From contig CAWIFL010000008.1 in assembly GCA_963835535.1 (NCBI GenBank), positions 70,031 to 134,030 of the forward strand: DNA of 64,000 nucleotides. The letters run 5' to 3'. The position numbers were made by a program, and so were the translations under genes. The notes beneath the pieces are model-generated. The model saw nothing but the letters and a program-made list of their open reading frames with translations, had not been told where the DNA came from and ran no database searches. Positions 8,071 through 16,064 of this stretch are shown one piece after another. This stretch comes from Fen-1245 sp963835535 (GTDB lineage Bacteria > Gemmatimonadota > Gemmatimonadetes > Gemmatimonadales > JACORV01). How positions within the stretch are numbered: the stretch's first letter is position 1; every line of letters starts with the position of its first letter.

Positions 8071-8080
8071 AAGCGGCGGC
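8060..8080 (+). terminator. Possible terminator after coaE
   Basis: A 9-bp GC stem (GCCGCCGCT with AGCGGCGGC) around a GAA loop overlaps the coaE stop codon. A T5 run follows only 20 bases later (8100-8104), so intrinsic termination here is uncertain. Confidence 0.35.
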
Positions 8081-8107
8081 GCGGCGCGGCGCGGGCACGT
8101 TTTTCGC

Positions 8108-8136
8108 TTGACACCGGCGAGGGCCCCCGATAGCGT
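8108..8136 (+). promoter_or_regulatory. Promoter of the glycine-cleavage operon
   Basis: TTGACA (8108-8113), a 17-base spacer and TAGCGT (8131-8136), about 42 bases ahead of the gcvH ATG. The leader is too short for a glycine riboswitch and no such fold is visible. Confidence 0.55.
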
Positions 8137-8178
8137 TGGGCCACCGCCACCAACCCTCGCGGACGAGTGGAGCCGCAG

Positions 8179-8568
8179 ATGTCGAAAATCCCGGAAGACC
8201 GCGTCTACACGGAAGAACACGAGTACCTGCACGAGACCGATCAGAAGGGCGTCGTGTCGATCGGGATCACCGACTACGCGCAGGGCGAGCTCGGCGACGT
8301 CGTGTACGTGGACCTGCCCGCCGTCGGGGCCAAGTTCGACAAGATGGAGCCGTTCGGCACGATCGAGGCGGTCAAGGCCGTCTCGGAGCTGTTCTGCCCG
8401 GTCGCCGGCGAAGTCGTGGACGTCAACACCGCGATCGAAGGCGATCCGTCGGTGGTCAACAAGGACCCCTACGGCGCCGGCTGGATGATCAAGTTGAAGG
8501 TGCGCAAGCCCGCCGAGATCGAGGAGCTGCTCGGTCCGGCGGAATACGCGTCGCACATCGGCCAGTAA
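8179..8568 (+). CDS. gcvH: Glycine cleavage system H protein
   Basis: The lipoyl carrier of the glycine cleavage system, 129 residues. It shuttles the aminomethyl group from the P protein to the T protein and is re-oxidised by dihydrolipoyl dehydrogenase. The lipoylation motif EAVKAVSELF places the modified lysine at residue 66, and DYAQGELGDVVYVDLP and GDPSVVNKDPYGAGW are characteristic. The ATG at 8179 has GGAG about six bases upstream; an in-frame ATG at 8167 is less well spaced. First gene of the gcv operon, under the 8108-8136 promoter, followed by a strong hairpin. Confidence 0.96.
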   Translation: MSKIPEDRVYTEEHEYLHETDQKGVVSIGITDYAQGELGDVVYVDLPAVGAKFDKMEPFGTIEAVKAVSELFCPVAGEVVDVNTAIEGDPSVVNKDPYGAGWMIKLKVRKPAEIEELLGPAEYASHIGQ

Positions 8569-8572
8569 ACCC

Positions 8573-8602
8573 CAGCGCCCCGGGTCCCGATCCGGGGCGC
8601 TG
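8573..8602 (+). terminator. Intra-operon hairpin between gcvH and gcvPA
   Basis: An 11-bp stem (CAGCGCCCCGG with CCGGGGCGCTG) around an 8-base loop, followed by a pyrimidine stretch containing TTT. It probably makes gcvH more abundant than the P-protein genes by partial termination or by protecting the 3' end. Confidence 0.65.
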
Positions 8603-8628
8603 CACTTTCTCTCCCTCGGCGAACTCCC

Positions 8629-9969
8629 ATGTCCTACGTGCCCCATAGCCAAGCCGACATTCGCGAGATGCTGAAGACCATCGGCATCGCGTCCCCGGAC
8701 GAGCTGTTCGCCGCGATCCCGGCGGCGCTGCGCCTCAAGCGCCCCCTGGCGATCCCCGACGCGTTGTCCGAGTGGGACGCCGTGCGGGCGGTGAGCGCGC
8801 TCGCCGCCGAGGACACGCCACTGCTCTGCTTCGCGGGCGGCGGGCTGTACGACCACTGGATCCCCTCGATCGTGGACCACGTGCTGCGGCGCTCCGAGTT
8901 CTACACGGCGTACACGCCCTACCAGCCGGAGGTCTCGCAGGGGACGCTCCAGGTCATCTACGAGTTCCAGACGATGATGTGCGAGCTGTCGGGCATGGAC
9001 GTGGCGAACGCCTCGATGTACGACGGCGCGAGCGCCTGCGCCGAGGCGGCGATCCTGGCCGGTGGCGTGAAGAAGGACCGGCACACGGTCGTGATGGCGC
9101 ACACCGTGCACCCCCACTTCCGTGCCGTCACGCGGACCTATCTCGGCGCGACCGGGCGCACCATCGCCGTCGCACCGCGCCAGGCCGACGGCACGCTCGA
9201 CCTGGCGGCGACGGGCAAGTTGCTGGGCCAGGCGTCGTGCCTGGTGGTGCAGCAGCCGAACTTCCTCGGCGTGCTCGAGGATCTCGAGGCGTGCGCGGCG
9301 GCGGCCCACGCGGCCGGCGCGCTGCTGGTGGTCGCGTTCAATCCGGTGGCGGCCGCGGTGCTCAAGAGCCCGGGTTCCTGCGGCGCCGACGTCGCCGTCG
9401 CCGAGGGCCAGCCGCTCGGCATTCCGATGAGCTTCGGCGGTCCGGTGCTCGGCATCTTCGCCGCGAAGAACGAGTACCTCCGGCACATGCCGGGCCGCAT
9501 CGCCGGCGTCGCCCAGGACCACGAAGGCCGCCGCGGCTTCGTCCTGACGCTCCAGACCCGCGAGCAGCACATCCGGCGCGAGAAGGCGACGAGCAACATC
9601 TGCACCAACCAGGGGCTGCTGGCGCTCGCCGCCACGGTCTACCTCGCCACGGTCGGCCCGGAGGGGCTGAAGGGCGTGGCCGAGGCCGCGTGCGTGAACG
9701 CGCACGCGGCGTTCGACGCGGTCACGAAGATCAAGGGCTACGCCCCGCTCTGCCCCGGCGGCGCGTTCTTCCACGAGTTCGCCGTGAAGACGCCCAAGCC
9801 GGCGGCGGAGATCGTGCACGGCGCCGCCCAGAAGGGCGTGCTGGCGGGCGTCGCGCTCGACCGGTTCGCCTTCCCGATGGAGGATCCCTACGCGCTCCTC
9901 ATCGCCGTCACGGAGAAGCGCACGGCCGAGGACGTGGACCGGTTGGTGGAAGTCCTGACGAAGGCCTGA
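8629..9969 (+). CDS. gcvPA: Glycine dehydrogenase (decarboxylating), subunit 1
   Basis: The N-terminal half of the split P protein, 446 residues. It decarboxylates glycine together with GcvPB and passes the aminomethyl group to lipoyl-GcvH. Recognisable segments are YTPYQPEVSQGTLQVIYEFQ, DVANASMYDGASACAEA, SFGGPVLGIFAAKNEYLRHM and LQTREQHIRREKATSNICTN. This half is catalytically supportive; the PLP lysine is on GcvPB. The ATG at 8629 lacks a strong ribosome-binding site. A hydrolase gene separates it from gcvPB. Confidence 0.96.
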   Translation: MSYVPHSQADIREMLKTIGIASPDELFAAIPAALRLKRPLAIPDALSEWDAVRAVSALAAEDTPLLCFAGGGLYDHWIPSIVDHVLRRSEFYTAYTPYQPEVSQGTLQVIYEFQTMMCELSGMDVANASMYDGASACAEAAILAGGVKKDRHTVVMAHTVHPHFRAVTRTYLGATGRTIAVAPRQADGTLDLAATGKLLGQASCLVVQQPNFLGVLEDLEACAAAAHAAGALLVVAFNPVAAAVLKSPGSCGADVAVAEGQPLGIPMSFGGPVLGIFAAKNEYLRHMPGRIAGVAQDHEGRRGFVLTLQTREQHIRREKATSNICTNQGLLALAATVYLATVGPEGLKGVAEAACVNAHAAFDAVTKIKGYAPLCPGGAFFHEFAVKTPKPAAEIVHGAAQKGVLAGVALDRFAFPMEDPYALLIAVTEKRTAEDVDRLVEVLTKA

Positions 9970-9981
9970 GCGGAGCTTCCG

Positions 9982-10665
9982 ATGCCCAAGCTCATCTGGC
10001 ACGGCCACAGCTGCTTCGTCCTGGAGCACGGCGGGAAGCGGATCATCATCGACCCCTTCCTGACTGGCAACCCCAAGGCCGACGTGGCGGCCGCGAAGCT
10101 GCCGCCGCTGGACGGCATCCTGCTGACGCACGGACACGCCGACCATCTCGGGGACGCGGTGCCGCTGGCGAAGCGGTTTCAGGCGACCGTCGTCGCGCCG
10201 TACGAGCTGGCGCTCTACTGCCAGGACCAGGGCGCGCCGCACGTGCACCCGATGCACATCGGCGGCGCGCACGACTTCCCGTTCGGGAGGGTCAAGCTGG
10301 TGGTCGCCATCCACGGCGGGCAGGTCGAGGCCGAGGGCGGCGAGCGGTTCACCACCTTCCCTTGCGGCTTCCTCGTGACGATGGGCGGCAAGACGGTCTA
10401 TCACGCCGGCGACACCGCGCTGACGATGGACATGCAGCTGCTGGAGGGACGGGTGGACGTCATGCTCGTCCCGATCGGCGACACCTTCACGATGGGGATC
10501 GAGGACGCGGCCCGCGCGGTCGCGTTCGTCAAGCCTGCCGTCGCGATCCCGATGCACTGGGACACCTTCCCGGACATCGAGACGGACCCGCAGGCGTTCA
10601 AGCAGGCCGTGGGGAACGAGGCCACGGTGGTCGTGCTCCAGCCCGGCAACACCTACGACTTCTAG
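9982..10665 (+). CDS. Metal-dependent hydrolase, UPF0173/UlaG-like
   Basis: A 227-residue metallo-beta-lactamase-fold protein of the UPF0173 type. The metal motif THGHADHLGD (near residues 49-58) has the HxHxDH pattern; WHGHSCF at the N-terminus, YHAGDTALTMDM (third metal region) and MHWDTFP complete the site. It lies 12 bases after gcvPA and 9 bases before gcvPB, so it is translated from the same mRNA. Members are usually called hydrolases with unknown substrate. Its position inside the glycine-cleavage operon suggests, but does not prove, a related housekeeping role. Confidence 0.9.
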   Translation: MPKLIWHGHSCFVLEHGGKRIIIDPFLTGNPKADVAAAKLPPLDGILLTHGHADHLGDAVPLAKRFQATVVAPYELALYCQDQGAPHVHPMHIGGAHDFPFGRVKLVVAIHGGQVEAEGGERFTTFPCGFLVTMGGKTVYHAGDTALTMDMQLLEGRVDVMLVPIGDTFTMGIEDAARAVAFVKPAVAIPMHWDTFPDIETDPQAFKQAVGNEATVVVLQPGNTYDF

Positions 10666-10674
10666 AGGATGCCC

Positions 10675-12150
10675 ATGCAGCCCTTCCCGTTCCTGCCCCG
10701 GCCGACGCCGCTGATCTTCGAGCGCTCCAAGCCCGGCCGCGGCGGCACGAAGGTCCCGAAGCCCATCACGGCGCAGCGCCTCGCCGACTGCGTGAAGCCG
10801 GCCGCGCTGCGGAAGGACCCGCCGCACCTGCCCGAGGTGCCGGAGTTCGAGGTGATGCGGCACTACGTCGAGCTGTCGCTCAAGAACCACCACGTGGACC
10901 GCGCGCTCTACCCGCTGGGGTCGTGCACGATGAAGTACAACCCCAAGGTGAACGAGGACATGGCGCGGCTCCCGGGCTTCGCCGCGCTGCATCCGTTCGC
11001 ACCCGACGTCGCCTGCCAGGGCGCGCTCAAGCTGATCTACATGCTGGGCGAGTGGCTCAAGGACATCAGCGGGATGGACGCGATCACGCTGCAGCCCGCG
11101 GCCGGCGCGCAGGGCGAGATGACCGGCATCTTCCTGATCGCGGCCTACCATCACGCGCGCGGCGACGCCGCGCGCAAGACGGTGATCATCCCCGACAGTG
11201 CGCACGGCACCAACCCGGCGACCGCGGCGCTGGCCGGCTTCGTCGTGAAGGCGATCCAGTCGGACGACCGCGGCCAGATGGACCTTGCGACCCTCAAGGC
11301 GGCGCTCGGCCCGGACACGGCGGCGCTGATGCTCACGCTTCCGAACACCGTCGGGCGCTTCGAGACCGAGGTGAAGGAGATCGCGAAGCTGGTGCACGAG
11401 GCCGGCGCGCTGCTGTACGTGGACGGCGCGAACATGAACGCCCTGATGGGCATCGTGCGCCCCGGCGACTGCGGAGCCGACGCGATGCACTTCAACCTCC
11501 ACAAGACGTTCTCGACGCCGCACGGCGGCGGCGGCCCCGGCTCCGGACCGGTCGCGGTGAAACGGCACCTCGAACCGTTCCTCCCGGTGCCGCTGGTCGT
11601 CCGGACGGCGGACCGCTACTACCGCGAGTGGGACCGGCCGCAATCCATCGGGAAGCTGCACGGCTACCTCGGCAACTTCGGGATGATGGTGCGCGCCTAC
11701 ACCTACATCTCGATGCTGGGGCGCGAGGGGATCGGTGAGACCGCCGAGGCCGCGGTGCTGAACGCGAACTACCTGGCGGCCCGGATCGAGGCGAAGTACC
11801 CGATGCCGTACGGCCGCGGGATGCACGAGTGCGTGGCGACCGGCACGCCGTTCAAGGACGCGTACGGCGTCAAGACGCTCGACATCGCCAAGCGCCTCCT
11901 CGACTACGGCTTCCACGCGCCGACCGTGTACTTCCCGCTCATCGTGCATGAGGCGCTCATGATCGAGCCGACCGAGACGGCCACGAAGGACGAGCTGGAC
12001 CTGTTCGCCGACACGATGCTCCAGATCGCGGAGGAAGCGGAGAAGCACCCGGAGCTGGTCACCGGCGCTCCACACGGGACGCCGGTGAGCCGGTTCGACG
12101 AGGCGGCGGCGGCCAGGAATCCGAACGTGCGCTTCGCCTTCGGAGGCTGA
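10675..12150 (+). CDS. gcvPB: Glycine dehydrogenase (decarboxylating), subunit 2
   Basis: The catalytic half of the split P protein, about 491 residues. The PLP-binding lysine is Lys277 in HFNLHKTFSTPHGGGGPG. Other family segments are YPLGSCTMKYNPKVNE, MTGIFLIAAYHHARGD and DSAHGTNPATAAL. Two ATGs lie six bases apart (10669 and 10675); the second is preferred because AGAGG at 10664-10668 then sits six bases upstream. With GcvPA it forms the active heterotetramer. A GcvT gene is not in the window. Confidence 0.96.
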   Translation: MQPFPFLPRPTPLIFERSKPGRGGTKVPKPITAQRLADCVKPAALRKDPPHLPEVPEFEVMRHYVELSLKNHHVDRALYPLGSCTMKYNPKVNEDMARLPGFAALHPFAPDVACQGALKLIYMLGEWLKDISGMDAITLQPAAGAQGEMTGIFLIAAYHHARGDAARKTVIIPDSAHGTNPATAALAGFVVKAIQSDDRGQMDLATLKAALGPDTAALMLTLPNTVGRFETEVKEIAKLVHEAGALLYVDGANMNALMGIVRPGDCGADAMHFNLHKTFSTPHGGGGPGSGPVAVKRHLEPFLPVPLVVRTADRYYREWDRPQSIGKLHGYLGNFGMMVRAYTYISMLGREGIGETAEAAVLNANYLAARIEAKYPMPYGRGMHECVATGTPFKDAYGVKTLDIAKRLLDYGFHAPTVYFPLIVHEALMIEPTETATKDELDLFADTMLQIAEEAEKHPELVTGAPHGTPVSRFDEAAAARNPNVRFAFGG

Positions 12151-12180
12151 GCTCCGACGAGCGTCCCCGCATCCACGCTC

Positions 12181-12825
12181 TTGTTCCTGGCGACGGTGGC
12201 CGTCTCGGCTGCCGTCGCCATCGTCGCGGCCCGCCGCGACGACCGGCAGGGCGTGTATCTCTTCAAGCCCCTCACGACCCTGATCATCCTGATCGGCGCC
12301 GCGTGGCTCATCAGGCCGGCGCCGCCGCTCTACCGCGCGCTCGTGGTCATCGGGCTGGGATGCTCGCTCGGCGGCGACATCCTGCTGATGCTCCCCGGCG
12401 GCCGGATGGCGGGCGGGATCGCGGTCTTCCTCTGCGCCCACCTCAGCTATTTCGCCGCGTTCTCCCTCGCCAACCCGGTGACTGCGGCGCAGTTGCCGTG
12501 GCTGCTGCCGTTCGTCGTGTTCTGCGGCGCGGTCCTCGCCGATCGCTGGCGAGCGCTCGGGCGCTTGAAGGTCCCGCTGGTCGTGTACGCGGCAGTGATT
12601 TCGGCGATGGCGTGGCGCGCGGTGATGCGGGGAGAGGCGGTGCTGATCCCGCGGCAGACCTTCCTGTTCGGCGCTCTGGGCGCCTGCCTGTTCGTCGTGT
12701 CCGACGCGATCCTGGTCCTGCGCCGGTTCGGCCGCCGCGTTCCCGCGGCCCAGACCCTCGAGCTCGGAACGTACTGGCTCGCGCAGTTCCTGATCGCCAT
12801 GTCGGTGCGCGGGACAATTACCTGA
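12181..12825 (+). CDS. YhhN family membrane protein (lysoplasmalogenase-like)
   Basis: A roughly 214-residue polytopic membrane protein with seven to eight hydrophobic segments and the YhhN/TMEM86 signatures LGCSLGGDILLML, FLCAHLSYFAAF and SDAILVLRRF plus TYWLAQFLI near the end. Animal relatives hydrolyse lysoplasmalogens; the bacterial substrate is not established. No ATG or GTG is available in this frame after the gcvPB stop, so a TTG at 12181 is used and the true N-terminus is uncertain. Its closeness suggests readthrough from the gcv operon. Confidence 0.75.
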   Translation: MFLATVAVSAAVAIVAARRDDRQGVYLFKPLTTLIILIGAAWLIRPAPPLYRALVVIGLGCSLGGDILLMLPGGRMAGGIAVFLCAHLSYFAAFSLANPVTAAQLPWLLPFVVFCGAVLADRWRALGRLKVPLVVYAAVISAMAWRAVMRGEAVLIPRQTFLFGALGACLFVVSDAILVLRRFGRRVPAAQTLELGTYWLAQFLIAMSVRGTIT

Positions 12826-12843
12826 ATCGCGGTCGGGCCCGGC

Positions 12844-12872
12844 TTCCGGCCTGGCCCGCCCTTTGCTAGTCT
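12844..12872 (+). promoter_or_regulatory. Putative promoter of the aldehyde dehydrogenase gene
   Basis: TTCCGG (12844-12849), a 17-base spacer and TAGTCT (12867-12872). The gene begins 48 bases later with AGGGGAG as ribosome-binding site. Confidence 0.4.
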
Positions 12873-12920
12873 TCACACCGCCTGACAGCGTTCCACCGAC
12901 CTGAACGTCAGGGGAGTCCC

Positions 12921-14537
12921 GTGCCCGCTAAGTCCAAGCACACCAAAAAGATAGCGCCGCGCCGCAAGGCGGCCTTCAAGCTCACCTACGCCACGATGTT
13001 CGACCCTCCGGAAGCGCTGCACGAGCACTTCGAGACCGCGCTGGCGAAGATCAAAGGGCGGCTGGGGCGCGAGCACATGCTCCTGATCGACGGCGGGGAG
13101 CGCCGGGCGCGGGAGCAGTTCGAGGACCGGAGCCCGATCAACACCGACTGGGTGCTCGGTCGCTTCCAGAAGGGGGGCGTGGAGGACGCGAAGGCCGCCA
13201 TCGCCGCGGCGCGCGCCGCCCTCCCCCTCTGGGCCGGCCTGCCCTGGCAGAAGCGCGTGCAGTACCTGCGCAAGGCATCGCAGATCATCAACGAGCGCGT
13301 GTTCGAGTTCGCCGCCATCGATTCGCTCGAAGTGGGGAAGAACCGGATGGAGGCGCTGGCCGACGTGCAGGAGACGGCCGACCTCATCGCCTACTACTGC
13401 GACCAGGTGGAGAAGCACCGCGGCTACGTGACGCCGATGGGCCGCGATCCGCTCAAGGGCTTCAAGGCGACGAACACCAGCCTGCTGGTGCCGCACGGCG
13501 TCTGGGTGGTGATCTCGCCGTGGAACTTCCCGATCGCGCTGATGGGCGGCCCGTCAGGCGCCGCGCTGGTCGCCGGGAACACCCTCGTGATGAAGCCGGC
13601 CACCGACACGCCGTGGGTCGGGTGCTTCCTCGCCCGGTGCTTCCTCGATGCGGGGCTGCCCAAGGGCGTCGTGAACTTCGTCACCGGCCCCGGGAGCACG
13701 CTGGGCGAAGAGCTGATCACGAATCCGGGCGTGAACGGGATCACCTTCACGGGCTCGTACGACGTCGGGATGCACATCTACCGGGCCTTCGCCGCCGGGA
13801 AGGCGCCGCGGCCGTGCATCGCGGAGATGGGCGGGAAGAACGCGGTGATCGTCTCGCGGCGCGCGGACATCGAGCAGGCCGCGCTGGGCTGCTACCGCTC
13901 CGCCTTCGGCCTCCAGGGCCAGAAGTGCTCCGCGGCTTCGCGCATCTTCGTGGAGAAGCCGGTCAAGGAGGCGTTCATCAGGAAAATGCTCGAGCTGCTG
14001 GACCGCACGAACATCGGCGATCCCACGCAGCGCGAGAACTGGCTCGGCCCGGTCGCGAACGCGTCGGGGGCGAAGAGCTACGACGGTTACATCGAGGAGC
14101 TGCGGAAGTCGGGCCGGGTCCTGTTCGGCGGCCGGCGCCTGACGACGGGCGCGCTCGCCAAGGGGTTCTTCTGCGCCCCGACGCTGGTGGACGACGTGCC
14201 GGAGAGCCACCGGCTGTGGCGCGAGGAGATGTTCCTGCCGATCACGCTGGTCGCCGGCGTGGACTCGCTCGAGGACGGGATGCGGCGGGCGAACGACGCC
14301 GACTACGGGCTGACGGCGGGCTTCTATGGGACCAGGAAGGAAGCGCAGTGGTTCTTCGAGCACATCGAGGCGGGGACGGTGTACGCCAACCGGCCGCAGG
14401 GCGCGACGACGGGCGCGTGGCCCGGGCTCCAGCCGTTCGGTGGGTGGAAGGGATCCGGATCCACGGGGAAGTCGGCCGGCGGCCTGTACTACGTCCAGCA
14501 ATACATGAAGGAGCAGAGCAGGACACTGATCGAGTGA
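12921..14537 (+). CDS. Delta-1-pyrroline-5-carboxylate dehydrogenase-like aldehyde dehydrogenase
   Basis: A 538-residue NAD(P)-dependent aldehyde dehydrogenase of the RocA/PutA type, which oxidises glutamate semialdehyde to glutamate in proline breakdown. Seen are the N-terminal extension typical of this group, SPWNFPIALMGGPSGAALVAGNTLVMKPA (cofactor-binding Asn and Lys), the general-base glutamate in CIAEMGGKNAVIV, and the catalytic cysteine in LQGQKCSAASR. The C-terminal GGWKGSGSTGKSAGG also fits. The first ~20 residues are lysine/arginine rich. It starts with GTG after AGGGGAG and overlaps the lipoate-ligase-like gene by four bases. No proline dehydrogenase is present, so substrate assignment rests on similarity alone. 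Confidence 0.85.
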   Translation: MPAKSKHTKKIAPRRKAAFKLTYATMFDPPEALHEHFETALAKIKGRLGREHMLLIDGGERRAREQFEDRSPINTDWVLGRFQKGGVEDAKAAIAAARAALPLWAGLPWQKRVQYLRKASQIINERVFEFAAIDSLEVGKNRMEALADVQETADLIAYYCDQVEKHRGYVTPMGRDPLKGFKATNTSLLVPHGVWVVISPWNFPIALMGGPSGAALVAGNTLVMKPATDTPWVGCFLARCFLDAGLPKGVVNFVTGPGSTLGEELITNPGVNGITFTGSYDVGMHIYRAFAAGKAPRPCIAEMGGKNAVIVSRRADIEQAALGCYRSAFGLQGQKCSAASRIFVEKPVKEAFIRKMLELLDRTNIGDPTQRENWLGPVANASGAKSYDGYIEELRKSGRVLFGGRRLTTGALAKGFFCAPTLVDDVPESHRLWREEMFLPITLVAGVDSLEDGMRRANDADYGLTAGFYGTRKEAQWFFEHIEAGTVYANRPQGATTGAWPGLQPFGGWKGSGSTGKSAGGLYYVQQYMKEQSRTLIE

Positions 14538-15310
14538 CGCAGAACTGGCTGGTCATCAGGGATCGGGCGGCGTCGGGGGCCTGGAACATGGCGCTCGACG
14601 CCGCGCTGCTTCGGGCGGCGGAGGAGGACGGCCTCTGCGCGCTCCGGCTCTACGCCTGGGACCCGGCGACGCTCTCGTTCGGCCGCAACGAGCCGGCGCT
14701 CCGGCGCTACGACCGGAACGCGATCGCGGCGCGCGCGCTGGCGGTGGTGCGGCGCCCGACCGGCGGACGCGCGGTCTGGCACGACCGCGAGGTCACCTAC
14801 GCCGTCGTCGCTCCCGCCGCGGTCTTCGGCTCGCTGCGCGCGAGCTACCGGGAGATCCACGCGATGCTCGCCGACGCGCTCACGACGCTCGGCGCGCACG
14901 TGCTGCTCGCGGCGGACCGCCCGGCGGCGGGCGTCGGCGCGGGGGCGTGCTTCGCCAGCGCCGCCGGGGGCGAAGTGATGGCGGCGACCGGCGGGAAGGT
15001 CGTCGGCAGCGCGCAGGTGCGCGGCGACGGCGCCTTCCTTCAGCACGGCTCGGTGCTGCTGGCCGCCGAGCAGGATGTGGTCGCGGCGGTGACGCGGGGC
15101 GAGGCCGACGCGCCGTCGGCCACGGGGCTGGTGGATCTGCTGCCACCCAACCGCGCGACCTGGGCGGCGGTGAGCGCCGCGATCCACGAGGCGGCGACCC
15201 GCCGCTGGGGAGCGCCGAGCGCGGCGGGTGAGGTGCCGGCGAACGTGCGCGCGTGCGCCGGCCAGCTGCTTCCCCACTTCTCCGACGCCGCCTGGACCTG
15301 GCGGCGGTAG
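14534..15310 (+). CDS. Lipoate-protein ligase A-like protein
   Basis: A 258-residue member of the biotin/lipoate A/B ligase fold. The N-terminus (MALDAALLRAAEEDGLCALRLYAWDPATLSFG) and the adenylate-binding motif RRPTGGRAVWHDREVTYAVV match LplA/LipM-type enzymes. The loop GGKVVGSAQVR carries the catalytic lysine. It could attach free lipoate, or transfer octanoate, to GcvH or E2. It begins with a GTG overlapping the preceding stop (GTGA), so it is co-translated with the aldehyde dehydrogenase. Since the window also has LipB and LipA, a salvage role is likely but a LipM/LipL-like transferase cannot be excluded. Confidence 0.82.
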   Translation: MTQNWLVIRDRAASGAWNMALDAALLRAAEEDGLCALRLYAWDPATLSFGRNEPALRRYDRNAIAARALAVVRRPTGGRAVWHDREVTYAVVAPAAVFGSLRASYREIHAMLADALTTLGAHVLLAADRPAAGVGAGACFASAAGGEVMAATGGKVVGSAQVRGDGAFLQHGSVLLAAEQDVVAAVTRGEADAPSATGLVDLLPPNRATWAAVSAAIHEAATRRWGAPSAAGEVPANVRACAGQLLPHFSDAAWTWRR

Positions 15311-15316
15311 GACGAG

Positions 15317-15796
15317 CTAGGCGGCCGCGCCGCCGACCTGGTTCGCCAGGTAGTTCGGCAACCCCATCTGCGCGATCTGGTCGCGCTGCGCCTCGGCCCA
15401 GTCCACGTGGCCTTCCTCCATCTTCAGAATCTTGGTCAGGAGGTCCACCGTGGCTTGGTCCGCCGCCTCGCGCGCGACGCGGATCCCGGCGTTGTACGCC
15501 TTGATCGCGCCCACCTCGTCTTCCTGGTCCGTCCCGATGATCGCCGGAACGTCCTTGCCGATCCGGATCGGATGCAGCTTCGAGACGACCGGCGCGCCCT
15601 CGAGGAAGATGATCCGCTGGATCAGCCACTCGGCGTGGTGCATCTCGTCCACGGCCTGGCCCTCGATCGCCTTGTGGAGCTTCTCGTAGCCCCAGTTCTC
15701 GCACATCTCGGAGTGGACCATGTACTGGCTGATGGCCGTGAGCTCGTCCGCCAGGAGTTCGTTCAGCACTGTCAGCACCTTCTTGTCGCCCTTCAT
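15317..15796 (-). CDS. bfr: Bacterioferritin
   Basis: A 159-residue iron-storage subunit that assembles into a 24-mer shell. All canonical ferroxidase ligands are present at standard positions: Glu18, Glu51, His54, Glu94, Glu127 and His130. The haem-bridging Met52 is also present, so it is a haem-binding bacterioferritin rather than a plain ferritin. The ATG at 15796 has GGAGGG a few bases upstream. It stands alone, convergent with the lipoate-ligase-like gene. No bacterioferritin-associated ferredoxin is adjacent. Confidence 0.95.
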   Translation of the reverse strand: MKGDKKVLTVLNELLADELTAISQYMVHSEMCENWGYEKLHKAIEGQAVDEMHHAEWLIQRIIFLEGAPVVSKLHPIRIGKDVPAIIGTDQEDEVGAIKAYNAGIRVAREAADQATVDLLTKILKMEEGHVDWAEAQRDQIAQMGLPNYLANQVGGAAA

Positions 15797-16064
15797 CTCG
15801 CCCTCCGCGTCAGTCAAAGGTGTGCCATGCGGGGAGATCCACTGCAGACAGCGCGCCACGGTTGCCAGCGCGGGGCTGGCCAGCCTCCGCGCGCCAGCCC
15901 ACGATGGGACCGGCGCATCCGGTCCGGCAAGTCCGACCGCGCCGCTCGGCATTATCCTGACCTCCGACTCACGGCCGGCTGACGGGCCCACCCATATTGG
16001 GGCGGATCGGGGCGTCGTACCCGCCCTTGAGGCTGCCTCAGCTGCATTGTCTCCGGAGGTCCTC

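Noticed and set aside
8137..8178. Glycine riboswitch ahead of gcvH
   Set aside because: The predicted leader is only about 42 bases and shows none of the paired glycine-aptamer elements.
7351..12876. A minus-strand open frame of about 1,840 codons
   Set aside because: It lies antisense to tdk, coaE and the gcv operon. Its Arg/His/Gln-rich composition is what the reverse of GC-rich codons gives, and no domain is visible.
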